A DNA stretch of 56,670 nt, taken from assembly GCA_002085445.1 (NCBI GenBank), contig NBMI01000105.1, forward strand, positions 1 to 56,670. The letters run 5' to 3'. Positions 35,677 to 45,002 of the stretch are shown here, one piece after another; positions within the stretch are counted from its first letter, which is position 1, and each line of letters opens with the position of its first letter. The notes beneath the pieces are model-generated. The model was given only the letters and a program-made list of their open reading frames with translations, had not been told where the DNA came from and made no database searches. Made by a program: the position numbers and the translations under genes. The DNA comes from Candidatus Parabeggiatoa sp. nov. 2 (lineage in GTDB: Bacteria; Pseudomonadota; Gammaproteobacteria; Beggiatoales; Beggiatoaceae).

Positions 35677-36108
35677 ATGGAACAATTTGTTGAATTCGCT
35701 GGTAATCATCCCGGCTTATTTCTGGCTCTGGGCATCGTCCTTGGTTTATTAGTTTGGAGTTTTTTGGGAGATCAGTTATCCGGGATTAAGCCCTTGTTGC
35801 CACCCCAAGCGACTTTACTGATTAACCATGAAAATGCCATTGTGCTTGATGTCCGCGAGGATAAAGAATACGCACAAGGTCATATTCTGAATTCGGTGCA
35901 TATTCCGTTAAGTATGTTATCTGATAAAATCGGGCGCTTAGAAAAATACCGTAACCGTCCTATCATCGCCAGTTGCATGAGCGGTAACCGTTCTGGACGC
36001 GCATGTAGTATGCTAAAGAAAAACGGTTTTGAGAAAGTTCATAATCTCAAAGGGGGCATTATTGCGTGGCAAAATGCCAATCTACCCCTCACCAAGGCTA
36101 AAAACTGA
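35677..36108 (+). CDS. Membrane-anchored rhodanese-like sulfurtransferase (YibN-like)
   Basis: This 143-aa protein has an N-terminal membrane helix (about 15-29) and a single rhodanese domain with VLDVREDKEYAQGHI and the active-site loop SCMSGNRSGRA, whose Cys would carry the persulfide. The layout and the location just before secB and gpsA match YibN of enterobacteria. The cysteine-containing loop is intact here, whereas YibN of E. coli has a changed loop, as I recall it. Together with the DUF2892 protein and the sensor it forms a reactive-sulfur module suited to a sulfur oxidiser. Confidence 0.9.
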   Translation: MEQFVEFAGNHPGLFLALGIVLGLLVWSFLGDQLSGIKPLLPPQATLLINHENAIVLDVREDKEYAQGHILNSVHIPLSMLSDKIGRLEKYRNRPIIASCMSGNRSGRACSMLKKNGFEKVHNLKGGIIAWQNANLPLTKAKN

Positions 36109-37021
36109 TACACTCAGAAAATGTAAATCCAATGAGGGACTTGCAAAACGCCAATATCTTAGCGAACGATAATGAAAGCAAGAGGCTCTAATTGAAATTT
36201 GCCGGAGTCCAAGGTAACCTTGGACTCCAATTGAATAATTTAGACTTTGCACGGCTAAAAACTCGACTTTGAGCTACGCGAGAGCAACCTCCTTCTTCGC
36301 TACGCGAGATCAGTTTATTTAACACACCCCTTGTAGGGGTGTGTAAAAAGTCATTTCAACGCCAAAGTTTTTCATAGCAAAAACGGAATCCGTGATATCA
36401 TAAGCGTTTGCAGTATAATAATTAATTATTAATTATTATAATCATTAATTAGACTTTGCGCGGCTAAAAACGGGACTTTTTTTGACACACCAACCCCTCT
36501 ATAACACATCCCTACCCATCAGGGGGAAACTACAGGGGGCGTGGTTCAATGCCATTGTAGTTAAGAATAAATCCATACATGTAGGGTGTCGATGCAAAAG
36601 TTTTTCAGGAAAAACGTTTGCCGACGAAAGGTGTTTTTCTTGCCGGCCCCAAAATGCGACGATGGTGGGCAACAACGTTGGGTGGTACAAAAGAACGTTT
36701 TTTAATGGCATTGGGGCGCGGCTATTCCCCAAATCGAAGGGGGGCGGGAGTGTGTTTAGTCCAATTTGTAACCGTGTTAAGTATAACCACTCACGCTTAA
36801 CCCGATTAAAAATTATTTATTTTCAATAATATACTGACTGATGGGTTTTGATAAGCTTTGAAAAAGGGGGGGAACTCCAAGGAAAATACCTGATTATGCC
36901 CATACACTATGAATACCTTGGCAAAACGCCGGCGGCATTTCTCCCTTTTTGAAGAGGTGAGGGGGGATTTATTCAGTCAAATAATACCAGATTGATTAAT
37001 TATTCAAAATAGGACGACACA
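36109..37021. repeat. Repeat-containing spacer between the rhodanese gene and secB
   Basis: Includes TCCAAGGTAACCTTGGA palindrome (about 36209-36225), TTAATTATTAATTATTATAA repeats (36419-36450), and the block TTTTTCTTGCCGGCCCCAAA near 36635, which recurs at 39683 and 52650. The frames at 36482-36829 are translated repeats. No gene is supported. Confidence 0.6.
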
Positions 37022-37504
37022 GTGGAAAATACGCCTAATCCGGCGGAGGCGGACACCGCCACGCAAGAAGAATTTGGGATACAAAATATCTATACCAAGG
37101 ACATTTCTTTTGAGACACCCAACTCACCACAGATTTTTATGGAACAGTGGAAACCGCATTTGGAATTGGAGATGTCTAATGACATCAATAAGTTGAATGA
37201 AGATATCTACGAAGTGGTGTTAAACATTACCGCCACCGCCAAACTCGAAGAAAAAACCGCCTTTCTTGTCGAAGTCCATCAAGCCGGTCTTTTCGTTCTG
37301 AAGGGGTTTACCGAAAACAAATTGTCGTATATGCTCCATAGTTATTGCCCAAACATTTTGTTCCCATTCGTCCGTGAAACCATTTCTAACTTGGTGACAC
37401 GGGGCGGATTTCAACTACCCTTGTTGGCACCTATAAACTTCGATGCCTTGTATACCCAACAACTTCAGCAAAAACAACAAGAGCAAAAAGCCACTATCAA
37501 TTAA
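37022..37504 (+). CDS. secB: Protein-export chaperone SecB
   Basis: This 160-aa homotetramerising chaperone keeps preproteins unfolded and delivers them to SecA. It starts at GTG 37022 with AGGA 9 nt upstream. Family motifs are clear: FGIQNIYTKDISFETPNSP, the acidic SecA-contact surface, EVHQAGLFVLKGF, and CPNILFPFVRETISNLVTRG, followed by PLLAPINFDALY and a Gln-rich tail. It sits between the rhodanese gene and gpsA as in enterobacteria, but no grxC is present. Confidence 0.95.
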   Translation: MENTPNPAEADTATQEEFGIQNIYTKDISFETPNSPQIFMEQWKPHLELEMSNDINKLNEDIYEVVLNITATAKLEEKTAFLVEVHQAGLFVLKGFTENKLSYMLHSYCPNILFPFVRETISNLVTRGGFQLPLLAPINFDALYTQQLQQKQQEQKATIN

Positions 37505-37972
37505 CGTTTATACGGAACGTAACGATAATCTGTGAAAATGAAAAAATGAACTTTTCAGGAAATTTATAACAAAATTATAGACTTCTCATTGAATTAATCA
37601 TTTTTCATTTTTCATTAGTCTAATCTCCCTTCTTCCTCAAAAAATAGGTGTCTTTCCAAAGGGAGAGACACCGCACTTTATATCAATCCTTCCTTGAAAT
37701 CTCCAGCAAGTATATAAGGAGCCCAAGGTAAGCTTGGAAGGATTGGTATTAAATAAGGGCAGCGGACATTGCCTTTTCCCCGTGGGGCGAATGCTCTGGT
37801 GAGGGTTCACTTATAGTAAACCATTCATTAACACATACTCAAAAATCCGGGTGTCCTACTTGTCCTTTTAGACGTTTTTATGGAAAAGGGCCTTCAATAA
37901 AATCAATTCGCCAACATGGCCCTAAAAAAGACCGCTTTGGAAAGACACCTCAGTATTTTTAATTTTTCTTTC
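37505..37972. repeat. Spacer between secB and gpsA with hairpin repeats
   Basis: Contains TCATTTTTCATTTTTCATTA, GGAGCCCAAGGTAAGCTTGG, and the GGGCC-type hairpin at about 37885-37930. No gene is seen. Confidence 0.5.
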
Positions 37973-38035
37973 ATTAGTCTATTCACCCACTCTGATGAGT
38001 GCTATTGTTAACGTTTGTTAACATAAATGAATCGG
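37973..38035 (+). promoter_or_regulatory. Structured ~60-bp element, copy B (directly before gpsA)
   Basis: CACTCTGATGAGTG hairpin, then CTATTGTTAACGTTTGTTAA and ATAAATGAATCGG, ending 9 nt before the gpsA ATG. It matches 9327-9390 (reverse) over about 60 positions with few changes. Its placement in front of two unrelated start codons suggests a cis-regulatory element or promoter carrier. Confidence 0.6.
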
Positions 38036-38044
38036 TTCTAGTTA

Positions 38045-39058
38045 ATGACAGTACAAAAACCTATTCTGGTACTGGGTGCCGGCTCGTGGGGTACGGCACT
38101 CGCCTTGGTTTTGGCTCGTAACGGTAACGAAGTTTGGCTTTGGAGTCGAGATGCTGAACATATCGAGCAAATGAGGGTGACGCGACAAAATGTCCTATTT
38201 TTGCCAGATAGTCACTTTCCGGAGACTTTACAACCGATTGCCCACCTAGAAGAGTCGGTACCACAGGTGGACGATATTGTGGTAGTGGTGCCCAGTCATG
38301 GCTTTCGTGAAACGCTCAACAAGATTGCCCCCGACATTACCGAGGGAGCGCGTGTGTGTTGGGCGACAAAAGGCTTGGAAAACGATACGGGCTTATTGCT
38401 ACATCAAGTGGCAGAGCTTGTATTAGGAAGTTTTAGGCCTTTGGGCGTTTTGTCCGGGCCGTCATTTGCCAAGGAAGTCGCGGCTGGGCTACCAACGGCT
38501 GTCACGATAGCGTCACCGGACACCCAATACGCTCAAGACTTGGTAAGATTATTCCATAATCACAGCTTTCGCCCTTATACCAGTACCGACATCATTGGTG
38601 TACAAGCCGGCGGCGCGGTGAAAAATATTATGGCGATTGCGGCCGGGATTGCAGATGGTTTAGGTTTAGGGGCTAATACTCGTGCGGCCCTCATCACACG
38701 CGGCTTGACGGAAATAGTGCGCTTTGGCACCGTGCTGGGTGGACAACGTGAAACGTTTATGGGTTTAGCTGGCTTAGGTGATTTGGTGCTCACTTGTACT
38801 GACAACCAATCACGCAATCGCCGTTTTGGTTACGCTTTAGCGCAGGGCGCTGATATCAACCAAGCGCAAACCGAAATTGGGCAAGTCGTTGAAGGGGTGC
38901 GGACTACTCGTGAAGTGAGTCGTTTAGCTCGGCAACGTGGGATAGACATGCCGATTGTTGAGCAAGTTAATAACGTGCTGCAAGGTGTGTGTACTCCAAA
39001 AGAGGCGGTGCAAGCTTTACTCTCACGCCAACCTAAACCTGAATTCAGTGAACAGTGA
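38045..39058 (+). CDS. gpsA: Glycerol-3-phosphate dehydrogenase [NAD(P)+]
   Basis: This 337-aa enzyme reduces dihydroxyacetone phosphate to sn-glycerol-3-phosphate for phospholipid synthesis. The Rossmann motif LGAGSWGTALALVLARNG lies at residues 9-26, followed by LSGPSFAKEVAAGLPTAVT, the catalytic-Lys region GGAVKNIMAIAAGIADGLG, and GLAGLGDLVLTCTDNQSRNR. Length is typical. The gene follows secB as in many gammaproteobacteria, with a 540-bp repeat spacer. Its stop is embedded in CAGTGATCAGT repeats. Confidence 0.95.
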   Translation: MTVQKPILVLGAGSWGTALALVLARNGNEVWLWSRDAEHIEQMRVTRQNVLFLPDSHFPETLQPIAHLEESVPQVDDIVVVVPSHGFRETLNKIAPDITEGARVCWATKGLENDTGLLLHQVAELVLGSFRPLGVLSGPSFAKEVAAGLPTAVTIASPDTQYAQDLVRLFHNHSFRPYTSTDIIGVQAGGAVKNIMAIAAGIADGLGLGANTRAALITRGLTEIVRFGTVLGGQRETFMGLAGLGDLVLTCTDNQSRNRRFGYALAQGADINQAQTEIGQVVEGVRTTREVSRLARQRGIDMPIVEQVNNVLQGVCTPKEAVQALLSRQPKPEFSEQ

Positions 39059-39764
39059 TCAGTGTTCAGTGATCAGTTTTCAGTTATTTCAGTTATTTCA
39101 GTTATTTCAGTTATCAGTTACTCACGTTTCTGGGTTCAATAGTTTCAGTAATTAGCAAGATTATTAAAGATAAAAATATAAAATTGTCGCCAAAGTCGAG
39201 ATCGAAAAAAAACAAATATTCGTATAAAATAAAATAGTTGAAAAGTCACACATTAAACACAAATAAGTACGCATAAATCATTTTTTGGTGACGGTTTGTA
39301 GTAGTCGCTTTAGCGACTATTACCGCTCGTTATGACTTTTTTTACCCACTTGTGCATATTCAACCCTTTCGGGGTTGGTGCGTCTTTAATATCTTTACCT
39401 TTTCCACAGGTTTTCCTTAAGGCGATTCACAATCAAACAACGTGGTGCGTTTTTAATATCTTTACCTTTTCCACAGGTTTTCCTTAAGGCGATTCACAAT
39501 CAAACAACGTGGTGTGTTTTTAATTTTTCCACAAGTTGCACTATTCACATTTTACACACCAAGGGGTAAAGTGAACGATAAAATAGAAATTCAGGCTTTA
39601 GCCTGAAAGGCTAAAGTTTCGCGGAGCGAATTTTGCCTGAAAGGCCAAAGTCATAGTCGCTAAAGTGACTACTACAAACTGTGTTTTTCTTGCCGGCCCC
39701 AAAAATACGACGATGGGGCCGGCAACAACGTTGCCGGCCCCTTACTGACTGATAACTGAAACAA
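39059..39764. repeat. Repeat region between gpsA and accA
   Basis: Holds TTATTTCAG triplication (39081-39110), the GTCGCTTTAGCGACTATTAC block (about 39303), two tandem copies of a ~67-bp unit with ATATCTTTACCTTTTCCACA and GGCGATTCACAATCAAACAA (39393-39527), and the CTTGCCGGCCCCAAAAATAC block at 39690. No gene is seen. Confidence 0.8.
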
Positions 39765-40724
39765 ATGAATCTTAATTTTCTTGAATTTGAACAACCTATC
39801 GCAGAACTCGAAGCTAAAATTGATGAGCTGCGCTACGTCGGTAATGATACTGAAATCAACATCAGCGACGAAATTGCTCGTCTGCAAGTCAAATGTCAAG
39901 AGTTAACCCGCAAAATTTTCTCCTCCCTAACAGCTTGGCAGATTTCCCAACTGGCGCGGCACCCGCAGAGGCCTTATCTGCTTGATTACGTTGAACTTGT
40001 TTTTACCGATTTTCATGAACTGCACGGTGATCGTACTTTTGGCGATGATCAGGCTATGGTGGGTGGATTGGCGCGACTTGAAGATCGTCCAGTGATGATT
40101 ATCGGTCAACAAAAAGGCCGCGATACCAAAGAAAAAATACAACGTAATTTTGGGATGCCACGCCCCGAAGGCTATCGCAAAGCCTTGCGCCTGATGAAGA
40201 TGGCTGAACGCTTTAAGTTGCCCATCTTCACTTTTATTGACACGCCCGGTGCCTATCCGGGTGTTGATGCCGAAGAGCGTGGGCAAAGTGAAGCCATTGC
40301 CCGTAATTTATATGTCATGTCGAGTTTAAAAACGCCCATCATTTGCACCATCATTGGTGAAGGCGGTTCAGGCGGTGCTTTGGGGATAGGCGTAGGCGAT
40401 AAGCTGTGTATGTTAGAATACAGCACCTATTCAGTGATTTCCCCCGAAGGCTGCGCGTCGATTTTGTGGAAAAGTGCCGAGAAAGCGGCCGAAGCCGCCG
40501 AAGCCATGAAGATGACATCACAACGCCTTAAAGAACAGGGCTTAATAGACATCATCATATCTGAACCTTTGGGCGGCGCACACCGAGATGTTAAAGTGAC
40601 GGCTGAGACTTTGAGTACCGTCTTGCAAGAGAATTTGGCGGAACTTGATAAACTGTCCGTTGATGAATTGATAGAGGCTCGCTATCAACGTTTTATGCAG
40701 TTTGGGCAGTTTGAAGAGTTGTGA
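39765..40724 (+). CDS. accA: Acetyl-CoA carboxylase carboxyltransferase subunit alpha
   Basis: This 319-aa subunit works with AccD to move the carboxyl group from biotin to acetyl-CoA, the first step of fatty-acid synthesis. The N-terminal helix [20 protein letters not shown] is typical. Next come [37 protein letters not shown], the oxyanion region [20 protein letters not shown], and [20 protein letters not shown]. Length matches the family (about 317-320). It stands alone, followed by repeats. Confidence 0.96.
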   Translation: MNLNFLEFEQPIAELEAKIDELRYVGNDTEINISDEIARLQVKCQELTRKIFSSLTAWQISQLARHPQRPYLLDYVELVFTDFHELHGDRTFGDDQAMVGGLARLEDRPVMIIGQQKGRDTKEKIQRNFGMPRPEGYRKALRLMKMAERFKLPIFTFIDTPGAYPGVDAEERGQSEAIARNLYVMSSLKTPIICTIIGEGGSGGALGIGVGDKLCMLEYSTYSVISPEGCASILWKSAEKAAEAAEAMKMTSQRLKEQGLIDIIISEPLGGAHRDVKVTAETLSTVLQENLAELDKLSVDELIEARYQRFMQFGQFEEL

Positions 40725-41057
40725 AAATAATTCAAGGAGTAGTTTGGCAAGCCTTCGTTAGGCATTTTGGTGGATTATGCTTTAGTTAAGGAACCAGACA
40801 CTATCTGCAAATTAACAAAACAGAATCAATTCGCCAAAAGCACTACGGGAGTCCAAACTTTAGTTTGGCAGTCGTACCAAACTAACGTTTGGCAAGCCGC
40901 CGTGTGCAAAATTCCACTTTGCGACGTTTGGCACTCCAGAATATTCGGCGTTTTTAGAAAGTTCAATTTATTATCAGATTCAGCTAAAATATCACTTTAA
41001 TTTAAAAACACTTAAATACCATTTTCCTTTTAAACCCTTTGATTTTAAATAGATTTT
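40725..41057. repeat. Spacer between accA and gcvPB with CCAAAC palindromes
   Basis: Contains a GTCCAAACTTTAGTTTGGCA palindrome at about 40851-40870 and CCAAACTAACGTTTGG at 40878-40893. The frame across it is translated repeat. Confidence 0.65.
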
Positions 41058-42500
41058 ATGCTCATCTTTGAACATAGCAGCCCCGGCCGTTCCGCAACCT
41101 CGCAATATCCCGCCAATCGTCCAGAATTAAATGACATCCCAGCAAAATTTCTGCGTAAAAAGCGCCCCCAGTTGCCCGAAGTGTCAGAAATGCAAGTCGT
41201 TCGTCACTACACGCGCTTGTCACAGAAAAACTTTTCTATCGACACACATTTTTATCCACTCGGCTCTTGCACGATGAAATATAACCCGCGTGCGTGTAAT
41301 ACCTTGGCAATGTTGCCCGGCTTTTTATCTCATCACCCCAGTGCCCCTGAGCCACAGAGTCAAGGCGTACTGGCTTGTTTATATGATTTGCAAGAAATCC
41401 TCAAAGAAGTCACCGGGATGAAGGCCGTGTCTTTAGCGCCCGCGGCCGGTGCTCAGGGCGAATTTGCCGGTGTCGCTATGATACGCGCTTATCATGATGC
41501 ACGCAGTGATACGCAACGCACCGAAATACTTGTGCCCGATGCCGCACACGGTACGAATCCCGCTTCGGCTGTCATGTGTGGTTTTAAAGCACGTGAAATT
41601 CCCACTAACGCTGAGGGTGATGTCGATATCGCCGCCTTACGGGCGGCAGTCGGCCCACATACGGCGGGGATTATGTTAACGAATCCTTCTACGCTCGGTG
41701 TGTTTGAACGACACATTACTGAGATTGCCGAAAGTGTACACAAGGCGGGAGGCTTATTGTATTATGACGGCGCGAATCTCAACGCGATTTTGGGCAAAGT
41801 GCGCCCCGGCGATATGGGTTTTGATGTCATTCATATCAATTTACATAAAACCTTTTCAACCCCGCACGGCGGCGGCGGGCCGGGCGCTGGGCCGGTAGGC
41901 GTTAATGAACGATTGTTGCCATTTTTACCCGTGCCGACGGTGGGATACGATGGCGAGGCCTATCATTGGTTGACTGAAGCGGATTATCCACAAACCATAG
42001 GGCGCATGTTGGCACTGCCGGGCAATGTTGGTGTTCTATTGCGCGCTTATGTTTATGCCCGTCTACTCGGCCGTGAAGGGATGGCAAGGGTGGCAGAATT
42101 TTCGACGTTAAATGCCAACTATTTGCAGGCAAGCTTGGCTAAAGCGGGATTTGACATGGCCTTTCCTCAACGCCATGCCAGCCATGAATTTATTTTGACG
42201 CTCAAACATCAAGCCAAACAACAAGGTGTCACAGCGATGGATTTTGCTAAACGGTTACTTGACAAAGGCTTTCACGCCCCGACAACCTATTTTCCCTTGC
42301 TTGTGCCAGAATGTTTGTTGATTGAGCCGACAGAAACGGAAGACAAGCAAACTTTAGATAAGTTTGTTAATGCCTTGTGTGAAATTCTAAAAGAGGCAGG
42401 TGAAAATCCTGAAACACTGAAAAATGCCCCCTATAGCCTCCCCGTGCGACGTTTGAACGAAGTTAAGGCCGCTAAAGAGTTAGACATTGTTTGGAAATAA
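41058..42500 (+). CDS. gcvPB: Glycine dehydrogenase (decarboxylating) subunit 2
   Basis: This 480-aa PLP enzyme is the C-terminal half of the two-subunit type of glycine cleavage P-protein. It carries [52 protein letters not shown], and the PLP-Lys region [20 protein letters not shown] (about 257-276). Subunit 1 (GcvPA) and the T and H proteins are not in this window. The last 49 bp of the gene and 9 bp beyond are repeated exactly at 45994-46051. Confidence 0.94.
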   Translation: MLIFEHSSPGRSATSQYPANRPELNDIPAKFLRKKRPQLPEVSEMQVVRHYTRLSQKNFSIDTHFYPLGSCTMKYNPRACNTLAMLPGFLSHHPSAPEPQSQGVLACLYDLQEILKEVTGMKAVSLAPAAGAQGEFAGVAMIRAYHDARSDTQRTEILVPDAAHGTNPASAVMCGFKAREIPTNAEGDVDIAALRAAVGPHTAGIMLTNPSTLGVFERHITEIAESVHKAGGLLYYDGANLNAILGKVRPGDMGFDVIHINLHKTFSTPHGGGGPGAGPVGVNERLLPFLPVPTVGYDGEAYHWLTEADYPQTIGRMLALPGNVGVLLRAYVYARLLGREGMARVAEFSTLNANYLQASLAKAGFDMAFPQRHASHEFILTLKHQAKQQGVTAMDFAKRLLDKGFHAPTTYFPLLVPECLLIEPTETEDKQTLDKFVNALCEILKEAGENPETLKNAPYSLPVRRLNEVKAAKELDIVWK

Positions 42501-42509
42501 CGACTACAC
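42452..42509 (+). repeat. 58-bp direct repeat, left copy (gcvPB 3' end)
   Basis: From TTTGAACGAAGTTAAGGCCG to AAATAACGACTACAC, identical to 45994-46051. It includes the gcvPB stop codon. It may be an attachment-type duplication bounding a 3.5-kb segment. Confidence 0.9.
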
Positions 42510-42565
42510 GTAAGGAAGGCAGTCGTTCAAACTTTAGTTTGGCAGGAGTCCAAACTTTAGTTTGG

Positions 42566-43080
42566 AATTATCGTCGCTTTCGTGTAGAAGGTGGATGCTA
42601 TTTTTTTACTGTCGCTCTTTTAGAGCGGAAATCCTGCTTGTTGACTGATAATATCGAAAATTTGCGGCTTTTCGTTACGTTATGAAAGCCCATCCTTTTA
42701 GAATTGATGCGGCGGTGATTTATTCTTCCCATCTTCATTGCATTTTATCTCTACCTACTAACGATAATAATCATGCGAAGGCGACAAATTAAATCCGCAT
42801 TTTCTCGTCAATTACCAGCTACCGAGCATCGTTCGCCCAGGAGGCAAGGGAGAACGGGGTATTTGGCTGATTATTTTGGGAACATGTTATTCGTAATGAA
42901 ACCGATTTAAGTCACCATGTTGATTACATTCATTATTAGAAGGTAAAACATGGATATGTTAAACAGGTTAAGGATTGGAAATATTCATCTTTTCATCGTG
43001 CGGTCAATTGGGGAATTTATCCACCAAATTGGTGTGGTGAAGGAGTCAATGAAAATATGAATGGAGAGTATTTGAAATGA
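42566..43080 (+). pseudogene. Decayed REP-associated tyrosine transposase (RAYT)
   Basis: Pieces of a RAYT/Y1 transposase are spread over at least two frames. NYRRFRVEGGCYFFTVALLE lies at 42566-42625; then HPFRIDAAVIYSSHLHCILS (the HUH region, degenerated to HLHCI, normally HxH) from about 42690; ERTGYLADYFG region near 42860; and the C-terminal HHVDYIHY and KHGYVKQVKDWKYSSFHRAV with GIYPPNWCGEG up to a TGA at 43080. Frameshifts lie near 42665 and 42860, and stops near 42790 and 42938. The 5' end abuts a CCAAACTTTAGTTTGG palindrome. This family moves REP-type palindromes, of which the window is full. Confidence 0.85.
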
Positions 43081-43111
43081 ATGGTGGGTTGCAGCGAAGC
43101 TTCTACTACAT

Positions 43112-43160
43112 CTGTTCGTAAATTACTGAACCCGAAGCCTTCGGCGCGGGTTAGCTTGAA
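43112..43160 (+). other. attC-like hairpin upstream of the HD-domain gene
   Basis: GAACCCGAAGCCTTCGGCGC followed by GGGTTAGCTTGAACGTTATG folds as a hairpin (AACCCG...CGGGTT) and resembles the distal half of integron attC sites (…GCTTAA…CGTTA). The left R'' box is not convincing and no integrase is seen. Confidence 0.3.
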
Positions 43161-43189
43161 CGTTATGTACCAAGAATGGAGAATTATCA

Positions 43190-43729
43190 GTGAACATTGA
43201 AGAGCAGATTCCTTTGCTTGAGGAAATTCTCAAAGACTGGAATGAAATTATCGGAAGTGAATATGAAGGATATAAGAACCATGTCTATCGAATGGTTCAT
43301 TTTTGTCTCGCGCTTAAAGACTGTAATAAAGAGGAACGAGAGAAAATTATTATTGCTGGGGCTTTTCACGACATTGGAATATGGGTAGAAGATACAGTTG
43401 ATTACATACCGCCATCCATATATCCAGCCATGGAGTACTTAAAAAACAGAAATCTTGAGGCTTGGTCAAATGAAATTGAACTCATGATCACCGAGCATCA
43501 CAAGATACGAATGTACAAGGATGAATTGTATCCGCTTGTTGAACTTTTCCGAAAGGGAGATTTGGTTGACTTTTCATTCGGTTTGTTCAAGTTTGGAATC
43601 CATAAATCATACATAAAAGCAGTCAAAGCTAAATTTCCAAATTCTGACTTCCATAAAAACCTTGGAAAAAGAGCGGCAAGATGGTTTATAAAGCATCCAT
43701 TAAACCCGGCGCCTATGATGAAGTGGTAG
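43190..43729 (+). CDS. HD-domain phosphohydrolase-like protein
   Basis: This 179-aa protein starts at GTG 43190, with GGAG about 11 nt upstream. It has an HD metal site: His in YKNHVYRMVHF, the HD pair in GAFHDIGIWVEDTVDY, and a later His pair in ITEHHKIRMYKD. The rest is helical and ends with a basic KRAARWFIKHPLNPAPMMKW. HD proteins hydrolyse nucleotides or phosphate esters; the substrate is unknown. It lies inside the direct-repeat-bounded segment, next to an attC-like hairpin and a RAYT remnant, and reads as an accessory gene acquired by transfer. Confidence 0.8.
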   Translation: MNIEEQIPLLEEILKDWNEIIGSEYEGYKNHVYRMVHFCLALKDCNKEEREKIIIAGAFHDIGIWVEDTVDYIPPSIYPAMEYLKNRNLEAWSNEIELMITEHHKIRMYKDELYPLVELFRKGDLVDFSFGLFKFGIHKSYIKAVKAKFPNSDFHKNLGKRAARWFIKHPLNPAPMMKW

Positions 43730-43982
43730 CGAGCGTAGCGGAAACCGTGCCGCAACCGTTCGTGTGAGCCTTGATTTCGTCCGGAGCCCAAGATTTATCT
43801 TGGACGTCTATTTATTCACTATTGGCTTTTTTGAAATTATTTTTCTGAACATCTATAATAGAGTTGTCCGAAAATAAGGGTTTTGTTAATTTAACTATTT
43901 TTTTATTATCTAAAAATTAATTTACGGACAAGTATAATATATATGATAATTTTTGCTTCAGTACTTACAACGGAGATTATCA

Positions 43983-45002
43983 ATGCCATATAGCACGTTC
44001 AAATCCATTGGTGAAGTCGCCCAGAAATTCGATATTGAAGTAAGGATCGAACAGTTTATAGATAAAAAAGAAATCAAAATACCTGATTATATTTTCTCCC
44101 GTATAGAAGTTAGTTTAACGGAGGATGCCTATTTTATTAATGAGTTTGCTATCTGTGAGCATATTATTAGTTATATATTAGATGAAGTGGCAGCAAATTA
44201 TAAACAACTCCTGGTATGGTCACGCGCCCCCTTCAATGTAGATAAAGAACAAGATTTAGTAGGTGAACCTGATTATTTGATAGCACCAAAAACAAAGCAT
44301 GGTGTCATGTCTATTCCACCGATACATTTAGGTTAACAAAAGTTAACAATAGCACACTTACCACCTTAGGAAAAGTGAGGAGGTATCTCTCAAAGCCTTA
44401 ACAAAAGCCAAGGCGCATAAATGATGTTTTGACTACCTTGGTTCTCGGTATTTGTTTTAACATCATTGCGGAAAAGGTTTGAAGTTACGCTCGCCATTTT
44501 ACCTAACCAACGGTTTTTGGTTAGAACCACGCCCAACATGAGTTTGCACTCACAATATTTATTATAGGGACAGCGTTTAATAAATTCAAGATTATTCCTC
44601 AGCCACTAACAATTAACAATTAACCTTTAGATTTGCAGTTTGGGCTATCGCTATCACGCTACGCTATCGTTTCAATTGGCGAATTAGGAATATTTGTGAA
44701 GATTTTTTAATAAATTGGGTACTATGCATGAACCTCTTTGTGTCATGGAGGCTTCGCCAGAGAAATGGAATGAAGGTTGGGCGCAGACCTTAGCGGAAAT
44801 GTATGCCGCATCTATCAAAGGTGCAAAAACTTGTTACAGTGTCGTCACTACCGGGAAGGCTTGGGAGTTTGGTCAATTTGAGAATAACGTCTTTACTAAA
44901 GACCCGACTCAAATATCAGCTACAGAGGACTTACAAAAAGTGTTTGAAGTATTGAATTGGGTATTCGGCAAGGCAAACTCCCATATAAAAATAAACTCGT
45001 GA
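43983..45002 (+). pseudogene. Hypothetical gene split by a ~390-bp insertion
   Basis: The N-terminal half (43983-44320, from MPYSTFKSIGEVAQKFDIEV to LIAPKTKHGVMSIPP) and the C-terminal half (about 44722-45002, PLCVMEASPEKWNEGWAQTL to VFGKANSHIKINS) read as one protein of about 205 aa. The pattern of a PDYLIAP segment followed by a VxEA-x-K-like motif and GWAQ resembles small restriction-endonuclease-like (PD-D/E-x-K) hypotheticals of cyanobacteria and Beggiatoaceae. A non-coding insert with its own stop codon lies between. The join at SIPP|LCVMEA is an inference from family memory. Confidence 0.65.
44319..44377 (-). repeat. Structured ~60-bp element, copy C (inside the split gene)
   Basis: On the minus strand: CACTTTTCCTAAGG with a paired TAAGTG, then GTGCTATTGTTAACTTTTGT and TAACCTAAATGTATCGG. 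It lies exactly at the point where the split gene is broken, which argues that this element, or an insertion carrying it, is mobile. Confidence 0.7.

Noticed and set aside
36482-36829. Plus-strand 115-codon open frame with overlapping frames on both strands
   Set aside because: It lies in repeat DNA whose CTTGCCGGCCCCAAA block also occurs non-coding at 39690 and 52650; there is no ribosome site or family pattern.
40767-41000. 77-codon frame before gcvPB
   Set aside because: Crosses CCAAACTTTAGTTTGG palindromes and has no ribosome site or family pattern.
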